Below are positions 25,070 to 34,218 of a stretch of 64,000 nt of DNA, piece by piece. Below the pieces are notes generated by a model. The model saw only the letters and a program-made list of their open reading frames with translations, did no database searches and was not told the DNA's origin. This DNA comes from an uncultured Clostridia bacterium. GTDB taxonomy: Bacteria; Bacillota; Clostridia; Oscillospirales; Ruminococcaceae. Numbering within the stretch: the stretch's first letter is position 1; each line of letters begins with the position of its first letter. The position numbers were made by a program, and so were the translations under genes. Location of the stretch: NCBI GenBank assembly GCA_944386045.1, contig CALWZO010000008.1, forward strand, positions 1-64,000. The letters are read 5' to 3'.

Positions 25070-26608
25070 ATGAAAAAGATAAAAAGACTTTTGCTGAGCA
25101 AACGATTTCTCATAGGCCTTGTGGCCTGTGTGCAGATTGGTTTGTTTGTCTTTATAACAAGTGAGCTGTACATTGTGGGTTCCACGGCTTATATACTGCT
25201 GACGATATTCAGCGTTTTTGTGATGCTGTATCTTTTTGAAAAAGATAATATGAACCCGTCCTACAAAATAATATGGATTTTGTTTATGGCGGTATTTCCC
25301 ATATCCGGCGCGGCGCTGTACTTTTTCTGTGGCGACACAAAGCTGACAAGAAAACAGCAGGAACACATAAACGGCATACTGGACCGCAGCCATGACAATA
25401 TAACGCCAAATCCCCGGCTGTGCCGTAAAATAAGCCTTATGGACGGCGGCCTGGGAAGGCAGGCATATTATCTGGAAAACACCGGCTTTTCTCCCCCGTA
25501 CGAAAATACGGCCGTAAAATATTATGATATCGGGGCTGCAATGTTCCGCGATTACCTCAATGACCTGAAAAATGCCCGCAAAAGCATTTTCATACAGTAT
25601 TTTATAATTGATGAAGGCTATATGTGGGACAGGATAATGGAGGTGCTGAAAGAAAAGGTGGCTGACGGCGTGGATGTGCGTGTGGTTTACGACGGCTTCG
25701 GCACTTTGCTGACCCTGCCCGAAGATTATGAAAAGACACTGCGCGCGGCCGGTATAAAGGCATATATATTCAATGATGTAAAGTTCAGTATGCACATAGG
25801 CGACTACCTTATGCTCAACCACCGCGACCACAGGAAAATAACGGTTATAGACTCCACCATAGGCTACGGCGGCGGAATAAACATAGCGGATGAATACATC
25901 AATGTCATCGAGCGCTTCGGCGTATGGAAAGACACCGGCTTCCGCCTGGAAGGGGAAGGCGTGTGGGGGCTGACCACCACATTTTTGCAGACATGGGAAT
26001 TTGTCAGCGGGGCCAAAGCGGATTACAGCCGGTTCCGCCCGGACTACGGCGTCAAATCGGACTGTATTGTACAGCCTTATTTTGATACGCCCCTGGACAA
26101 AATCAATCTGTGCGCCAACACATACCTGAATGTTGTAAACAATGCAAAGGATTATGTTTACATCGCTTCGCCCTACCTGATAGTTGACAACGAAGTGCTG
26201 ACTGCCATCACCCTTGCGGCCAGAAGCGGCGTTGATGTGCGCGTTATAGTGCCCGGAATACCGGACAAATGGTATGTTTATTATGTGACCCAGAGCTATT
26301 ACAAACCTCTGCTGGAAGCGGGCGTAAAGGTCTATGAATACACACCTGGTTTTCTTCATGCCAAAATGTATGTGAGCGATGATATGCAGGCCATTGTGGG
26401 CGGTGCCAATACGGATTACCGTTCGCTGTATCTCAATTTCGAAAACTGCTGCGCCTTTTACGGCGGCGAAATTGTCAGCCGGGTAAAAAAAGATTTTGAC
26501 GCCATGTTCCGCCAAAGTCACCTGGTAACGGCAGAAGATATACGAAATACTCCGCTGTACAAAAGAATATTCCAAATAGCTTTCAGAGTATTAAGCCCTT
26601 TAATGTAA
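25070..26608 (+). CDS. cls: Cardiolipin synthase
   Basis: A 512-residue membrane enzyme joining two phosphatidylglycerols into cardiolipin. Two N-terminal helices (about residues 12-32 and 36-55) precede two phospholipase-D domains. The first HKD motif is in LNHRDHRKITVIDSTIGYGGG and the second in FLHAKMYVSDD, followed by GGANTDYRS. Length matches the 480-520 residue Firmicute enzymes. AAGGAG lies five bases before the ATG. It is a single-gene unit ended by a terminator. Confidence 0.95.
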   Translation: MKKIKRLLLSKRFLIGLVACVQIGLFVFITSELYIVGSTAYILLTIFSVFVMLYLFEKDNMNPSYKIIWILFMAVFPISGAALYFFCGDTKLTRKQQEHINGILDRSHDNITPNPRLCRKISLMDGGLGRQAYYLENTGFSPPYENTAVKYYDIGAAMFRDYLNDLKNARKSIFIQYFIIDEGYMWDRIMEVLKEKVADGVDVRVVYDGFGTLLTLPEDYEKTLRAAGIKAYIFNDVKFSMHIGDYLMLNHRDHRKITVIDSTIGYGGGINIADEYINVIERFGVWKDTGFRLEGEGVWGLTTTFLQTWEFVSGAKADYSRFRPDYGVKSDCIVQPYFDTPLDKINLCANTYLNVVNNAKDYVYIASPYLIVDNEVLTAITLAARSGVDVRVIVPGIPDKWYVYYVTQSYYKPLLEAGVKVYEYTPGFLHAKMYVSDDMQAIVGGANTDYRSLYLNFENCCAFYGGEIVSRVKKDFDAMFRQSHLVTAEDIRNTPLYKRIFQIAFRVLSPLM

Positions 26609-26625
26609 AAGGGCTTTTATTTTTG
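26593..26625 (+). terminator. Terminator of cls
   Basis: AAGCCCTTT pairs with AAAGGGCTT around AATGTA and is followed by TTATTTTT. The left arm lies inside the last codons of cls. Confidence 0.8.
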
Positions 26626-26830
26626 CTTGTTTTTGTAATGTAATAATAGTAATTTTCAATATAGTTTAAAATATTTAGTAATTTTATATACATTTTGGAC
26701 ATTTGTTGGGTATAATGCTGATTTTGCAGAAAAGTGTTGAAAAAATGAAAATCCGGGCATGCAATGAAGGCAAATAAAGCAAGGCCGGTGGCTGAGGACC
26801 TTGCCAAAAAAATGAAAAGGAGAAAGTTTT

Positions 26831-28009
26831 ATGGCACAACAAAATTCTGCAACAGAAGTTGAAAGAACCCTGGGTCGTATGGATTTGATGGCCATAGCGG
26901 TCGGACAGATTATAGGCGCCGGCGTTATGGTAATGTCCATTGCAGCCATGAAGATGGTTAATATTGCCTTCATGATAGCTGCCGTATTTACGATTTTCAA
27001 AACTTTCCCAACATTGTTCGTAAGCTCGATTATTCGCCTTAAAGGCGGCGCTTACACACAGGCTATAATTTTTGTAAGCGAATCCTACGCCGGATTTACC
27101 AAGTTTGTGGGTCTTTTGGGCACTGTTTCAATGGCGATGTTTGCAGTTGGTCTGACTTCATACATCGGCATGCTGGTGCCCGGGATAAAAGAGCATGAAG
27201 TATTGGTTTCCTTTGCAATACTTACATTTTTCTTTGTTCTTAACTTTTTCGGTACGGCGTGGACGGCCAAGGCCCAAAGCTTTATGTTCTATTTCCTGAT
27301 TGCTGCGCTGCTTATATTCACCCTCTTTGGCCTGCCAAAGGTTCACTGGAGCGGATATTTCGGCAATCACCTGTTTGACCGGCCGCTGTTCAACAACGGA
27401 ATAAGCGGCCTTATGGAAGCCTCGGCGTATCTCACATTTGCCACAGGCGCGCAACTGTAATAGTATCATTCTCTGCCGATGCAATAAATCCTCAGAAGGA
27501 TATACCTTTTGTAGTTATCGTTTCCACCCTTATGGTTGCTTTCCTGTACGGCCTTATGGCTACTGTTATAGGCGGTGTCCTGCCTCCGGATCAGGTTATA
27601 GAAGCGGGCAACCTGGCTCCTATCGCAAAGATAATTCTGCCAACGCCTCTTTATTATTTCTTCATAATAGGCGGCGCCATATTTGCGCTGGGTACCACCC
27701 TTAACTCCACAATCGCCTCCGGCCTGCGTCCGATGGCGGTCTGCTGCGCCGACGGCTGGTTCCCCGCCTGGATAGGTAAACTCCATCCCAAGACCGGTGT
27801 CCCGGTGGGCTTTTTGACAATACTGTATCTTATCAATGCTCCTATAATACTTCTGGGACTTGATGTGGGTCAGATAGGAAAATGGCCCCTGACCATAGGC
27901 AATGTAATGGGCTTTGTAAACGCGCTGTCGGTTATCCGACTGCCCAAACTTTTCCCGGAAGCCTGGGAAAAATCACCCTTCCATGTATCCAACGGTGTTC
28001 TTACCCTGC
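26831..28009 (+). pseudogene. Frameshifted, truncated APC-family permease (first of three paralogs)
   Basis: Translation matches the two downstream permeases throughout but is broken. It starts at an ATG after AAAAGGAG and keeps the APC motif GQIIGAGVMVMSI. At about 27449 one G is missing from what should read GGCGGCGCAACT; the frame ends in a stop and the homology continues in another frame (VSFSADA onward). Four residues after KM (TGRA in the paralog) are deleted in frame. The last 60 or so residues, including the final helix, are missing: homology stops after GVLTL, where a terminator hairpin begins. Codons are those of ordinary genes here, not the optimised set of its paralogs. Clearly inactive as a full transporter. 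Confidence 0.88.
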
Positions 28010-28048
28010 AGAAGCGGCAGGCCTGTCCTGCCGCTTCTGTCTTTTTTT
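28010..28048 (+). terminator. Strong terminator at the truncated end of the permease pseudogene
   Basis: AGAAGCGGCAGG pairs with CCTGCCGCTTCT around a five-base loop and is followed by a run of seven T. It replaces the expected 3' coding end of the permease. Confidence 0.92.
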
Positions 28049-28420
28049 GGCCTGTTCATGGTACTACTTTTAAAATTGTACGCATTATAATATATAAAGT
28101 GTCAAAGCGTACAGCGAAAGGAGGAAAGTACAAACTATGTTAAGTAAATAACAAAGTTTGTAAAATTAGAAAGCCGTTAATTGTGCAAAAAAACGACAAG
28201 GAAAAATTGCAATAGTTTTGTGAAAAAAACTTTTGTTCAAAATATACAATTATTAATTACAAATTTAATAAAAATTGCCGTTTTGAATGGAAATAATAAA
28301 AAAACTATTGCAGGAAAATGAATAAACTGTTAATATGTAATCGTAGACAACGTGATTGATTTCTGACAGTCAGTGGACACAGTTAAAGTACGTTGAAAAT
28401 TTATAAAAAGGAGAACTATT
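28049..28420. other. AT-rich upstream region of the second permease
   Basis: About 370 bases without a supported gene. It is markedly AT-rich from 28140 on, as expected for the upstream region of a strongly expressed gene, and contains several possible -10 hexamers; I could not choose one promoter. AAAAGGAG stands just before the next ATG. Confidence 0.4.
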
Positions 28421-29794
28421 ATGGCTCAAACACAAAAAAAAATAGAGCTTAAGGACGTTAAACAAACCCTTGGCCGTATGGACATATTTGCCATAGCTGT
28501 TGGTCAGATCATCGGCGCGGGCGTTATGACAATGTCTATCGCAGCTCTTAAAATGACAGGTCGTGCAGTTAACATCGCTTTCGTTATTGCCGCCGTATTT
28601 ACAATCTTCGGTGCTATCCCGTCAATCTTCGCTTCATCTGTTTTGAGAATGCGCGGCGGTCTTTATACACAGGCTCTCGTATTCGTTGGCGAAAAATTTG
28701 CCGGTTTCTACACCATCACATCAATCCTGGGCAAACTGTCCATGGCTATGTTTGCTATCGGTATAGCAGACTACCTGATCAGCTTGGTTCCCGGTCTGGG
28801 CGCTTACCACACAATGCTTTCATTCGTTATCCTGACATTGTTCTTTATCCTGAACTTCTTCGGTACCGAATGGATGGCTAAAGCACAGAGCTTCATGTTC
28901 TACTTCCTGGTTGCCGCTTTGCTGATATTCACAGCATTCGGTGTTCCGAAAGTACAATGGGCCGGTTACTTCGGCAACGAACTGTTTGGCCAGCCTTTGC
29001 TGAGCAATGGTATAGGCGGTTTGCTGGAAGCATCTTCCTACCTGACATTCGCCACAGGCGGTGCTACAGTTATCCTGTCTTTCTCCGCTGACGCTAAAGA
29101 CCCCGGTAAAGACTTCCCGTTCGTTATCATCACATCTACATTGTTGGTTGCTACACTGTATGCCTTCCTTGCTTCTTGTATCGGTGGTATCATGCCTCCT
29201 GAAGAAGTTATAGCTGCTGGCACACTGGGCCCGATAGCTAAACTTATCCTGCCTACACCTTTGTACTACTTCTTCATGATCGCCGGTGCTATCTTCGCGC
29301 TGGGCACAACATTGAACTCCTCTATCGCTTCCGCTCTGAAACCGCTGGTTTCTGCTTGTGAAGACGGTTGGCTGCCCGCATGGATCGGCCAGCTGCATCC
29401 GAAGACCCAGGTTGCTTGGGTACTGCTGATAATCTTCTACGCAGTTAACGCTCCTGCTATCCTGTTCGGTCTGGACGTTGGTTCTCTGGGTAAATGGGCT
29501 TTGATCATTGGTAACGTTACAAACTTCTTTATCTCTCTGGGCGTTATCAGAATCCCCAAACTCTTCCCCGAAGCATGGGAAAGATCAGCATTCCATGTAT
29601 CTAACGGTGTTCTCACACTCTTGCTCGGCGGTACTGCTGCAACAATCGCAATGCAGGCTTACTTGAACCTCCAGGGTCTGAACCTGTACATAATCGGTAT
29701 AAACATTGCCACATTCATATTCGCAGTTCTGTGGGTATGGTACAGAACAAAAGCTGGTAAAGTTAATATCAGACAGTCTTACGAGGTTCTGTAA
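28421..29794 (+). CDS. APC-family amino acid permease (second paralog)
   Basis: A 457-residue transporter with 12 predicted helices. The first helix has the unwound APC substrate motif GQIIGAGVM; helix VI contains SYLTFATGGATVILSFSADA. Substrates of the family are amino acids, but which one is not decidable. Codon use is strongly optimised: GGT, GCT, GTT and ATC dominate and ATA is rare, unlike most neighbours, pointing to very high expression. About 65 percent of residues appear shared with the third paralog. It has its own AT-rich upstream region and terminator. The nearby ridA and Lrp genes suggest an amino-acid fermentation role. Confidence 0.93.
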   Translation: MAQTQKKIELKDVKQTLGRMDIFAIAVGQIIGAGVMTMSIAALKMTGRAVNIAFVIAAVFTIFGAIPSIFASSVLRMRGGLYTQALVFVGEKFAGFYTITSILGKLSMAMFAIGIADYLISLVPGLGAYHTMLSFVILTLFFILNFFGTEWMAKAQSFMFYFLVAALLIFTAFGVPKVQWAGYFGNELFGQPLLSNGIGGLLEASSYLTFATGGATVILSFSADAKDPGKDFPFVIITSTLLVATLYAFLASCIGGIMPPEEVIAAGTLGPIAKLILPTPLYYFFMIAGAIFALGTTLNSSIASALKPLVSACEDGWLPAWIGQLHPKTQVAWVLLIIFYAVNAPAILFGLDVGSLGKWALIIGNVTNFFISLGVIRIPKLFPEAWERSAFHVSNGVLTLLLGGTAATIAMQAYLNLQGLNLYIIGINIATFIFAVLWVWYRTKAGKVNIRQSYEVL

Positions 29795-30107
29795 TCCGGA
29801 AATACACGGATATAAAAGAGTATTAGGTACTTAACAGTCCATAGATAATTATCAATCAGCAAAACGCGCTCCGTAATGGGGCGCGTTTTGTTTTGTATAA
29901 AAATTATTCTTAATTTTCACACTTTATTGAATATTTGCTGGCATTTTGCACAAAAATATATTAAAAAAACAGTTTAAAATGCTGTTTTTGCTATTTTAAG
30001 GCTTTAATTTGTTGGCAAATTATGAATAGGGAGTGTAAAATAACACTTGTGTTAAGAGGGGATAACATTAAAAAACCCCGTCAACGAAAAAAAAGGAGAT
30101 AATTATC
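29795..30107. other. Intergenic region between permeases 2 and 3
   Basis: Holds the terminator of the second permease, then about 200 AT-rich bases without a gene. GTGTTAAGAGGGG near 30050 and AAAAGGAG just before the next ATG are the only notable points. No riboswitch pattern was recognised. Confidence 0.4.
29861..29896 (+). terminator. Terminator of the second permease
   Basis: AAAACGCGCTCC pairs with GGGGCGCGTTTT around GTAAT, followed by GTTTTG. Confidence 0.9.
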
Positions 30108-31463
30108 ATGGCTTCATCAACAAAAGACCTGAAAAGGGTTCTTACCCGTGGCAACTTGATGTCGATGGCTGTTGGTCAGATTATCGGTGCCGGTGTTATG
30201 GTTATGTCCATATCAGCGTTGCAGATGACAGGCCGTTCAGTTAACATCGCCTTCGTTGTTGCTTCAATACTCACCGTTATCGGTGCTATACCGACAATTT
30301 TCTACGGTTCAATCGTTCGTCTTCGCGGCGGTACGTACTCACAGGCTGCTCTGTTTTGCGGCGAAAAGTTTGCAGGTTTCTACATTATAACCTACATCTT
30401 CTCCAACATGTCTTTGGCTATGTACGCTACAGGCTTCACAAGCTACTTTGTAAGCTTGTTCCCCGGTACAGCAGGCAAAGAAACACTGATTTCCGGTGTA
30501 GTTCTGACACTGTTCTTCATCCTGAACTTTGTTGGTACTGAATGGATGGCTAAAATCCAGGACATCATGTTCTATGTTCTGATCGCTGCTCTGGTGCTGT
30601 TCACAGCTTTCGGTATCCCGAGAGTAGAATGGTCCGGTTATTTCGGTAACGAACTGTTTGGCCGTCCTCTTTTTGAAAACGGTATTTCCGGCCTGTTGCA
30701 GGCTGCTTCCTTCCTGACATTCGCCACAGGCGGTGCTACAATTATCGTTAACTTCTCTGCCGAGGCTGTAAGCCCCCAGAAGGATATTCCTTTTGTAGTT
30801 ATCGTTTCTACAGTTGGCGTTGCTGTTCTGTACGCTTTCATGGCTACATGTATCGGCGGTATCCTGCCTCCTGACCAGGTTATAGCTGCTGGCAACCTGG
30901 CTGTTATTGCTGAAACAATTATGCCTAGATCATTGTACTATGTATTTGTTATCGGCGGTGCTATGTTCGCTTTGGGCACAACATTGAACGCTTCTATCGG
31001 TTGGGTTACAAAACCGATTCTGCAGGCTGTTGAAGATGGCTGGTTCCCGGCTTGGCTGGGCAAACTGTCCAAATTCAAAACACCTTGGGTTCTGCAGTTG
31101 CTGTTCTATATCGTAAACATGGCTGCTATTTTCCTGGGCCTGGATGTTTCCACACTGGGTAAAATGGTTCTGGTTATCGGTAACGTTGTTGGTATCGTTT
31201 TGGTTGCAGGTGTTATGAGACTGCCCAAACTGTTCCCCGAACAGTGGGAAAAATCTCCCTTCCATGTTTCCAACGGTGTGTTTAACACATTGATGATTCT
31301 TGGTATGGCAGTTCTGGTAATGCAGGCTTACATGAACCTGCAGGATCTTGCTACATGGGTTATATTCTTCAACATCGGTATGTTTATATTCTCACTGGTA
31401 TATTCCTACCTGATGACAAAATCCGGCAAGGTTCACATGACAGTTTCTTATGACCTTGACTAA
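30108..31463 (+). CDS. APC-family amino acid permease (third paralog)
   Basis: A 451-residue, 12-helix amino acid permease closely related to the preceding one. It keeps GQIIGAGVMVMSI in the first helix and FLTFATGGATIIVNFSAEA in helix VI; the NFSAEA versus SFSADA change there may affect substrate. Codon use is again the optimised set, so high expression is expected. AAAAGGAG stands before the ATG. It is separated from ridA by a terminator and a promoter, so the two are not one operon though they may be co-regulated. Confidence 0.93.
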   Translation: MASSTKDLKRVLTRGNLMSMAVGQIIGAGVMVMSISALQMTGRSVNIAFVVASILTVIGAIPTIFYGSIVRLRGGTYSQAALFCGEKFAGFYIITYIFSNMSLAMYATGFTSYFVSLFPGTAGKETLISGVVLTLFFILNFVGTEWMAKIQDIMFYVLIAALVLFTAFGIPRVEWSGYFGNELFGRPLFENGISGLLQAASFLTFATGGATIIVNFSAEAVSPQKDIPFVVIVSTVGVAVLYAFMATCIGGILPPDQVIAAGNLAVIAETIMPRSLYYVFVIGGAMFALGTTLNASIGWVTKPILQAVEDGWFPAWLGKLSKFKTPWVLQLLFYIVNMAAIFLGLDVSTLGKMVLVIGNVVGIVLVAGVMRLPKLFPEQWEKSPFHVSNGVFNTLMILGMAVLVMQAYMNLQDLATWVIFFNIGMFIFSLVYSYLMTKSGKVHMTVSYDLD

Positions 31464-31472
31464 TTTGTAAAT

Positions 31473-31505
31473 AAATACCCCCGCTTGCCGGGGGTATTTT
31501 ATTTA
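31473..31505 (+). terminator. Terminator of the third permease
   Basis: AATACCCCC pairs with GGGGGTATT around GCTTGCC, followed by TTATTT. Confidence 0.9.
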
Positions 31506-31513
31506 TATCAGTA

Positions 31514-31542
31514 TTGAAAAACAACACAAAAAATGATATACT
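31514..31542 (+). promoter_or_regulatory. Promoter of ridA
   Basis: TTGAAA (31514-31519), a 17-base spacer and TATACT (31537-31542). A small hairpin CCCGG/CCGGG follows in the untranslated leader near 31560-31575. Confidence 0.75.
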
Positions 31543-31607
31543 GTGTATGTAAAATAATGCCCGGTTTTACCGGGTTATTAAACTAAAACGGAAAGGAAAT
31601 TACTAAA

Positions 31608-31988
31608 ATGAAAAAAGTAGTTTACAGCGAAAAAGCTCCTGCAGCAATCGGCCCGTACTCACAGGCTATCAAAACAGAAAAAACAATCTATGTTTCCGGT
31701 CAGCTTCCGGTTGATCCTGCAACAGGTGCTTTCCCGTCAGATGACATCAAAGATCAGACAAAACAGTCTTTGACAAACATTAAAAACATCCTTGAAAGCG
31801 AAGGCTATACAATGGCCAATGTTGTAAAAACAACAGTTCTGCTGGCTGACATCAATGATTTTGCAGCTATGAACGAAGTTTACGCAACATTCTTTGAAGG
31901 TGATTTCCCGGCAAGAAGCGCGTTCCAGGTTGTTGCTGTTCCGAAGGGCGCAAAACTGGAAATCGAAGCTATTGCTTACAAAGAATAA
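31608..31988 (+). CDS. ridA: RidA family reactive imine/enamine deaminase
   Basis: A 126-residue cytosolic trimeric enzyme that hydrolyses reactive enamines and imines produced by PLP enzymes. The complete family pattern is present: PAAIGPYSQAI, VSGQLPVDPATG, and the C-terminal ARSAFQVVAVPKGAKLEIEAIA with the active-site Arg and Glu. Length is typical. GGAAAGGAAATT lies before the ATG. Codon use is optimised as in the two intact permeases, suggesting heavy amino-acid catabolism that yields reactive imines. Confidence 0.96.
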   Translation: MKKVVYSEKAPAAIGPYSQAIKTEKTIYVSGQLPVDPATGAFPSDDIKDQTKQSLTNIKNILESEGYTMANVVKTTVLLADINDFAAMNEVYATFFEGDFPARSAFQVVAVPKGAKLEIEAIAYKE

Positions 31989-31999
31989 TTTTCGAAAAT

Positions 32000-32028
32000 A
32001 AAACACCGCCTTTGGCGGTGTTTTTTTA
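32000..32028 (+). terminator. Terminator of ridA
   Basis: AAAACACCGCC pairs with GGCGGTGTTTT around TTT, then a T run. Confidence 0.93.
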
Positions 32029-32045
32029 TGGCATATTGTAAAATT

Positions 32046-32077
32046 AAAACCACCGGAAAGCCGGTGGTTTTTTATTT
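32046..32077. terminator. Second terminator, serving ppk on the opposite strand
   Basis: AAAACCACCGG pairs with CCGGTGGTTTT around AAAG, with T and A tracts on both sides between convergent genes. Confidence 0.88.
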
Positions 32078-32091
32078 TAGTGTGTTTTGCT

Positions 32092-34218
32092 TTAATTGTT
32101 TTTTGCTTTGAGGTTTGCAAAGGAGGCGGATATATTGTCAAGCAAATTTTTAAAAACGCCGGACTTTTCAGGAGCTTTGGTTTCGTTTTTCCACCTGTAA
32201 TTTTGCGCAAAGTACCGCTGACTGTCTATCCGGATTTTGTTTTTATTTTTGGTGATGTATGTGCCGTCATTTTGCATTGACCTTGCCTTTACATTATCAT
32301 TCAGTATAACATCTGTAATGTTGTTTATGGCTTCGATTATATTTTGGTCATAGACAGGGCAGGCCAGCTCTATACGCTTTTCGGTGTTTCTGGTCATCAG
32401 GTCGGCGGAACCTATATACATTTTCTGCCGGTTGTATTTACCGAAAGAGTAAAAGCGGGAGTGCTCTAAAAATCTTCCCACTACCGATGTCACTTGTATG
32501 TTTTCCGTATATCCTTTTACACCCGGCAGCAGACAGCATATTCCGCGCACGATAAGGTCAGTTTTCACGCCGGCCTGGGAAGCTTTTACCAGTTCTTTTA
32601 TCAGGTCAAGGTCTGTGAGCGAATTTATTTTTATAATTATACGCCCTTCAGGGCCTTTTTCGGCTTCCCGACGGATAAGGCTGGTCAGTTTCTCTTTCAA
32701 ATTGGAGGGCGCCACCATCAGTGTGGGGTATTCGGCATCGGTGCAGCCGGTAGAAATGTTATAGAACAGCTTTGCGGCATCGGAACCTATATCATTGTTG
32801 GGTGTTATAAGGGAGAAGTCGGTGTACAGGTCGGATGTTTTTTCGTTGTAGTTTCCTGTGCCTATCTGGGTTATGTATTTCAGACTGCCCTTGTCCCTGT
32901 ATGTTATCAGACAGATTTTGGAATGTACCTTGTATTTTTCCAATCCGTAAAGTATGCGGCAGCCGGCCTGCTCCAGCTTTTCTGACCAGTCAATATTGTT
33001 GTATTCATCAAACCTGGCGCGCAGTTCCATTATAACAGTTACATCTATGCCGTTTTCAGCGGCGGCGCACAGATACTCCACCAGTTTGGAATTTTTTGAA
33101 AGCCTGTAGATTGTTATTTTTATGGAAATAACTTTGCTGTTATAGGCCGCTTCCTTTATAAGCTGTAAAAAGTTCTGCATGCTGTCAAAGGGATAAAACA
33201 GGAAAATATCCCTGCTTTTGGCCACCGGAAAAATTTTTTCAAACAAGTTTTCTTTCCTTTCCAAAGGCGGAAAACTCAACTGTCTTTTCAGTCCGTCCGG
33301 AGCTTTTGCCAAAAGGTCGTAAATATAATCGTAAGACAGGTCATCATAGGAAGTGAATATCTGCCGCGGTGAAATTTTCAGCTTCTGACACAGATATTTT
33401 TGCATTTTGTCATTTAAAATACCGGTGGTTTCCAGTCTGACGGGTTGCAGTCGCTTTCTTTTGTGAAGAAGGGCGGCCATGTGAGAGCGTATATCTTCGT
33501 CCATTTCAAAATATTTTTCTTCAAATCTTATGTCTGCATTCCTGGTAACACATATACAGTTTTTGGATTTGACTGTAAATTTTTTGAATATTTTTTCGCT
33601 GAAAGATAAAAGCAACTGCTCGGTTTTGATAAACTGTACTCCATCACCCGGAAGATAAACAACTGAAGGAACCATCTGGGGAATAGAAATTATCCCCATA
33701 TAATCTTTATCTTTTTGTTGCAAGGACGCAATGACAAAAATAGATTTGTTGGCCATGAACGGAAACGGGTGATGGGGATCGACTATCTGGGCTGATATAA
33801 CAGGTTCAATATTTGCATAGAAATATTCCTTTGCAAATTTTTGCTGTTCATCATCAAGATCTTCATATTTCAGCTTTTTGATGTGATAATTTCCCAGCCG
33901 GGTGAACAATTCATAGGATATTTTGTCCTTTAACGGATACAGATCCTTCACATGGGCAAATATTTCGGCAAGCTGCTGGTCAGCAGTCATATTTGATTTG
34001 TTGTCCACATAGCTTTTGTCCATGGCCGAGATATCAAACAGACTGCCGACCCTTATCATAAAAAACTCGTCCAGGTTGGAACAGAATATGGATAAAAATT
34101 TCAGCCTTTCAAACAGTGGTACAGATGTGTCCGACGCTTCTTCCAGCACGCGCCGGTCAAATCTGAGCCATGAGAGTTCACGGTTTTGTGTAAAAGCGTA
34201 AGGTATATTATTGTTCAT
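32092..34218 (-). CDS. ppk: Polyphosphate kinase (PPK1)
   Basis: A 708-residue enzyme that reversibly builds polyphosphate from ATP. The N-terminal domain begins with NRELSWLRFDRRVLEEA. The catalytic part has FLFYPFDSMQNF, the phosphorylated His in YKVHSKICLI, GTGNYNEKTSDLYTDFSL and the second His in LEHSRFYSFGK. Length is typical. Its start overlaps the end of the ppx gene by 11 bases, so the pair is translationally coupled. The two make and degrade or sense polyphosphate, which in bacteria is linked to phosphate storage and stress. Confidence 0.97.
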   Translation of the reverse strand: MNNNIPYAFTQNRELSWLRFDRRVLEEASDTSVPLFERLKFLSIFCSNLDEFFMIRVGSLFDISAMDKSYVDNKSNMTADQQLAEIFAHVKDLYPLKDKISYELFTRLGNYHIKKLKYEDLDDEQQKFAKEYFYANIEPVISAQIVDPHHPFPFMANKSIFVIASLQQKDKDYMGIISIPQMVPSVVYLPGDGVQFIKTEQLLLSFSEKIFKKFTVKSKNCICVTRNADIRFEEKYFEMDEDIRSHMAALLHKRKRLQPVRLETTGILNDKMQKYLCQKLKISPRQIFTSYDDLSYDYIYDLLAKAPDGLKRQLSFPPLERKENLFEKIFPVAKSRDIFLFYPFDSMQNFLQLIKEAAYNSKVISIKITIYRLSKNSKLVEYLCAAAENGIDVTVIMELRARFDEYNNIDWSEKLEQAGCRILYGLEKYKVHSKICLITYRDKGSLKYITQIGTGNYNEKTSDLYTDFSLITPNNDIGSDAAKLFYNISTGCTDAEYPTLMVAPSNLKEKLTSLIRREAEKGPEGRIIIKINSLTDLDLIKELVKASQAGVKTDLIVRGICCLLPGVKGYTENIQVTSVVGRFLEHSRFYSFGKYNRQKMYIGSADLMTRNTEKRIELACPVYDQNIIEAINNITDVILNDNVKARSMQNDGTYITKNKNKIRIDSQRYFAQNYRWKNETKAPEKSGVFKNLLDNISASFANLKAKNN

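Noticed and set aside
26752-26810. GCAAGG/CCTTGC hairpin in the leader of the permease pseudogene, considered as a riboswitch
   Set aside because: Only a single short stem; no match to glycine, lysine or T-box patterns.
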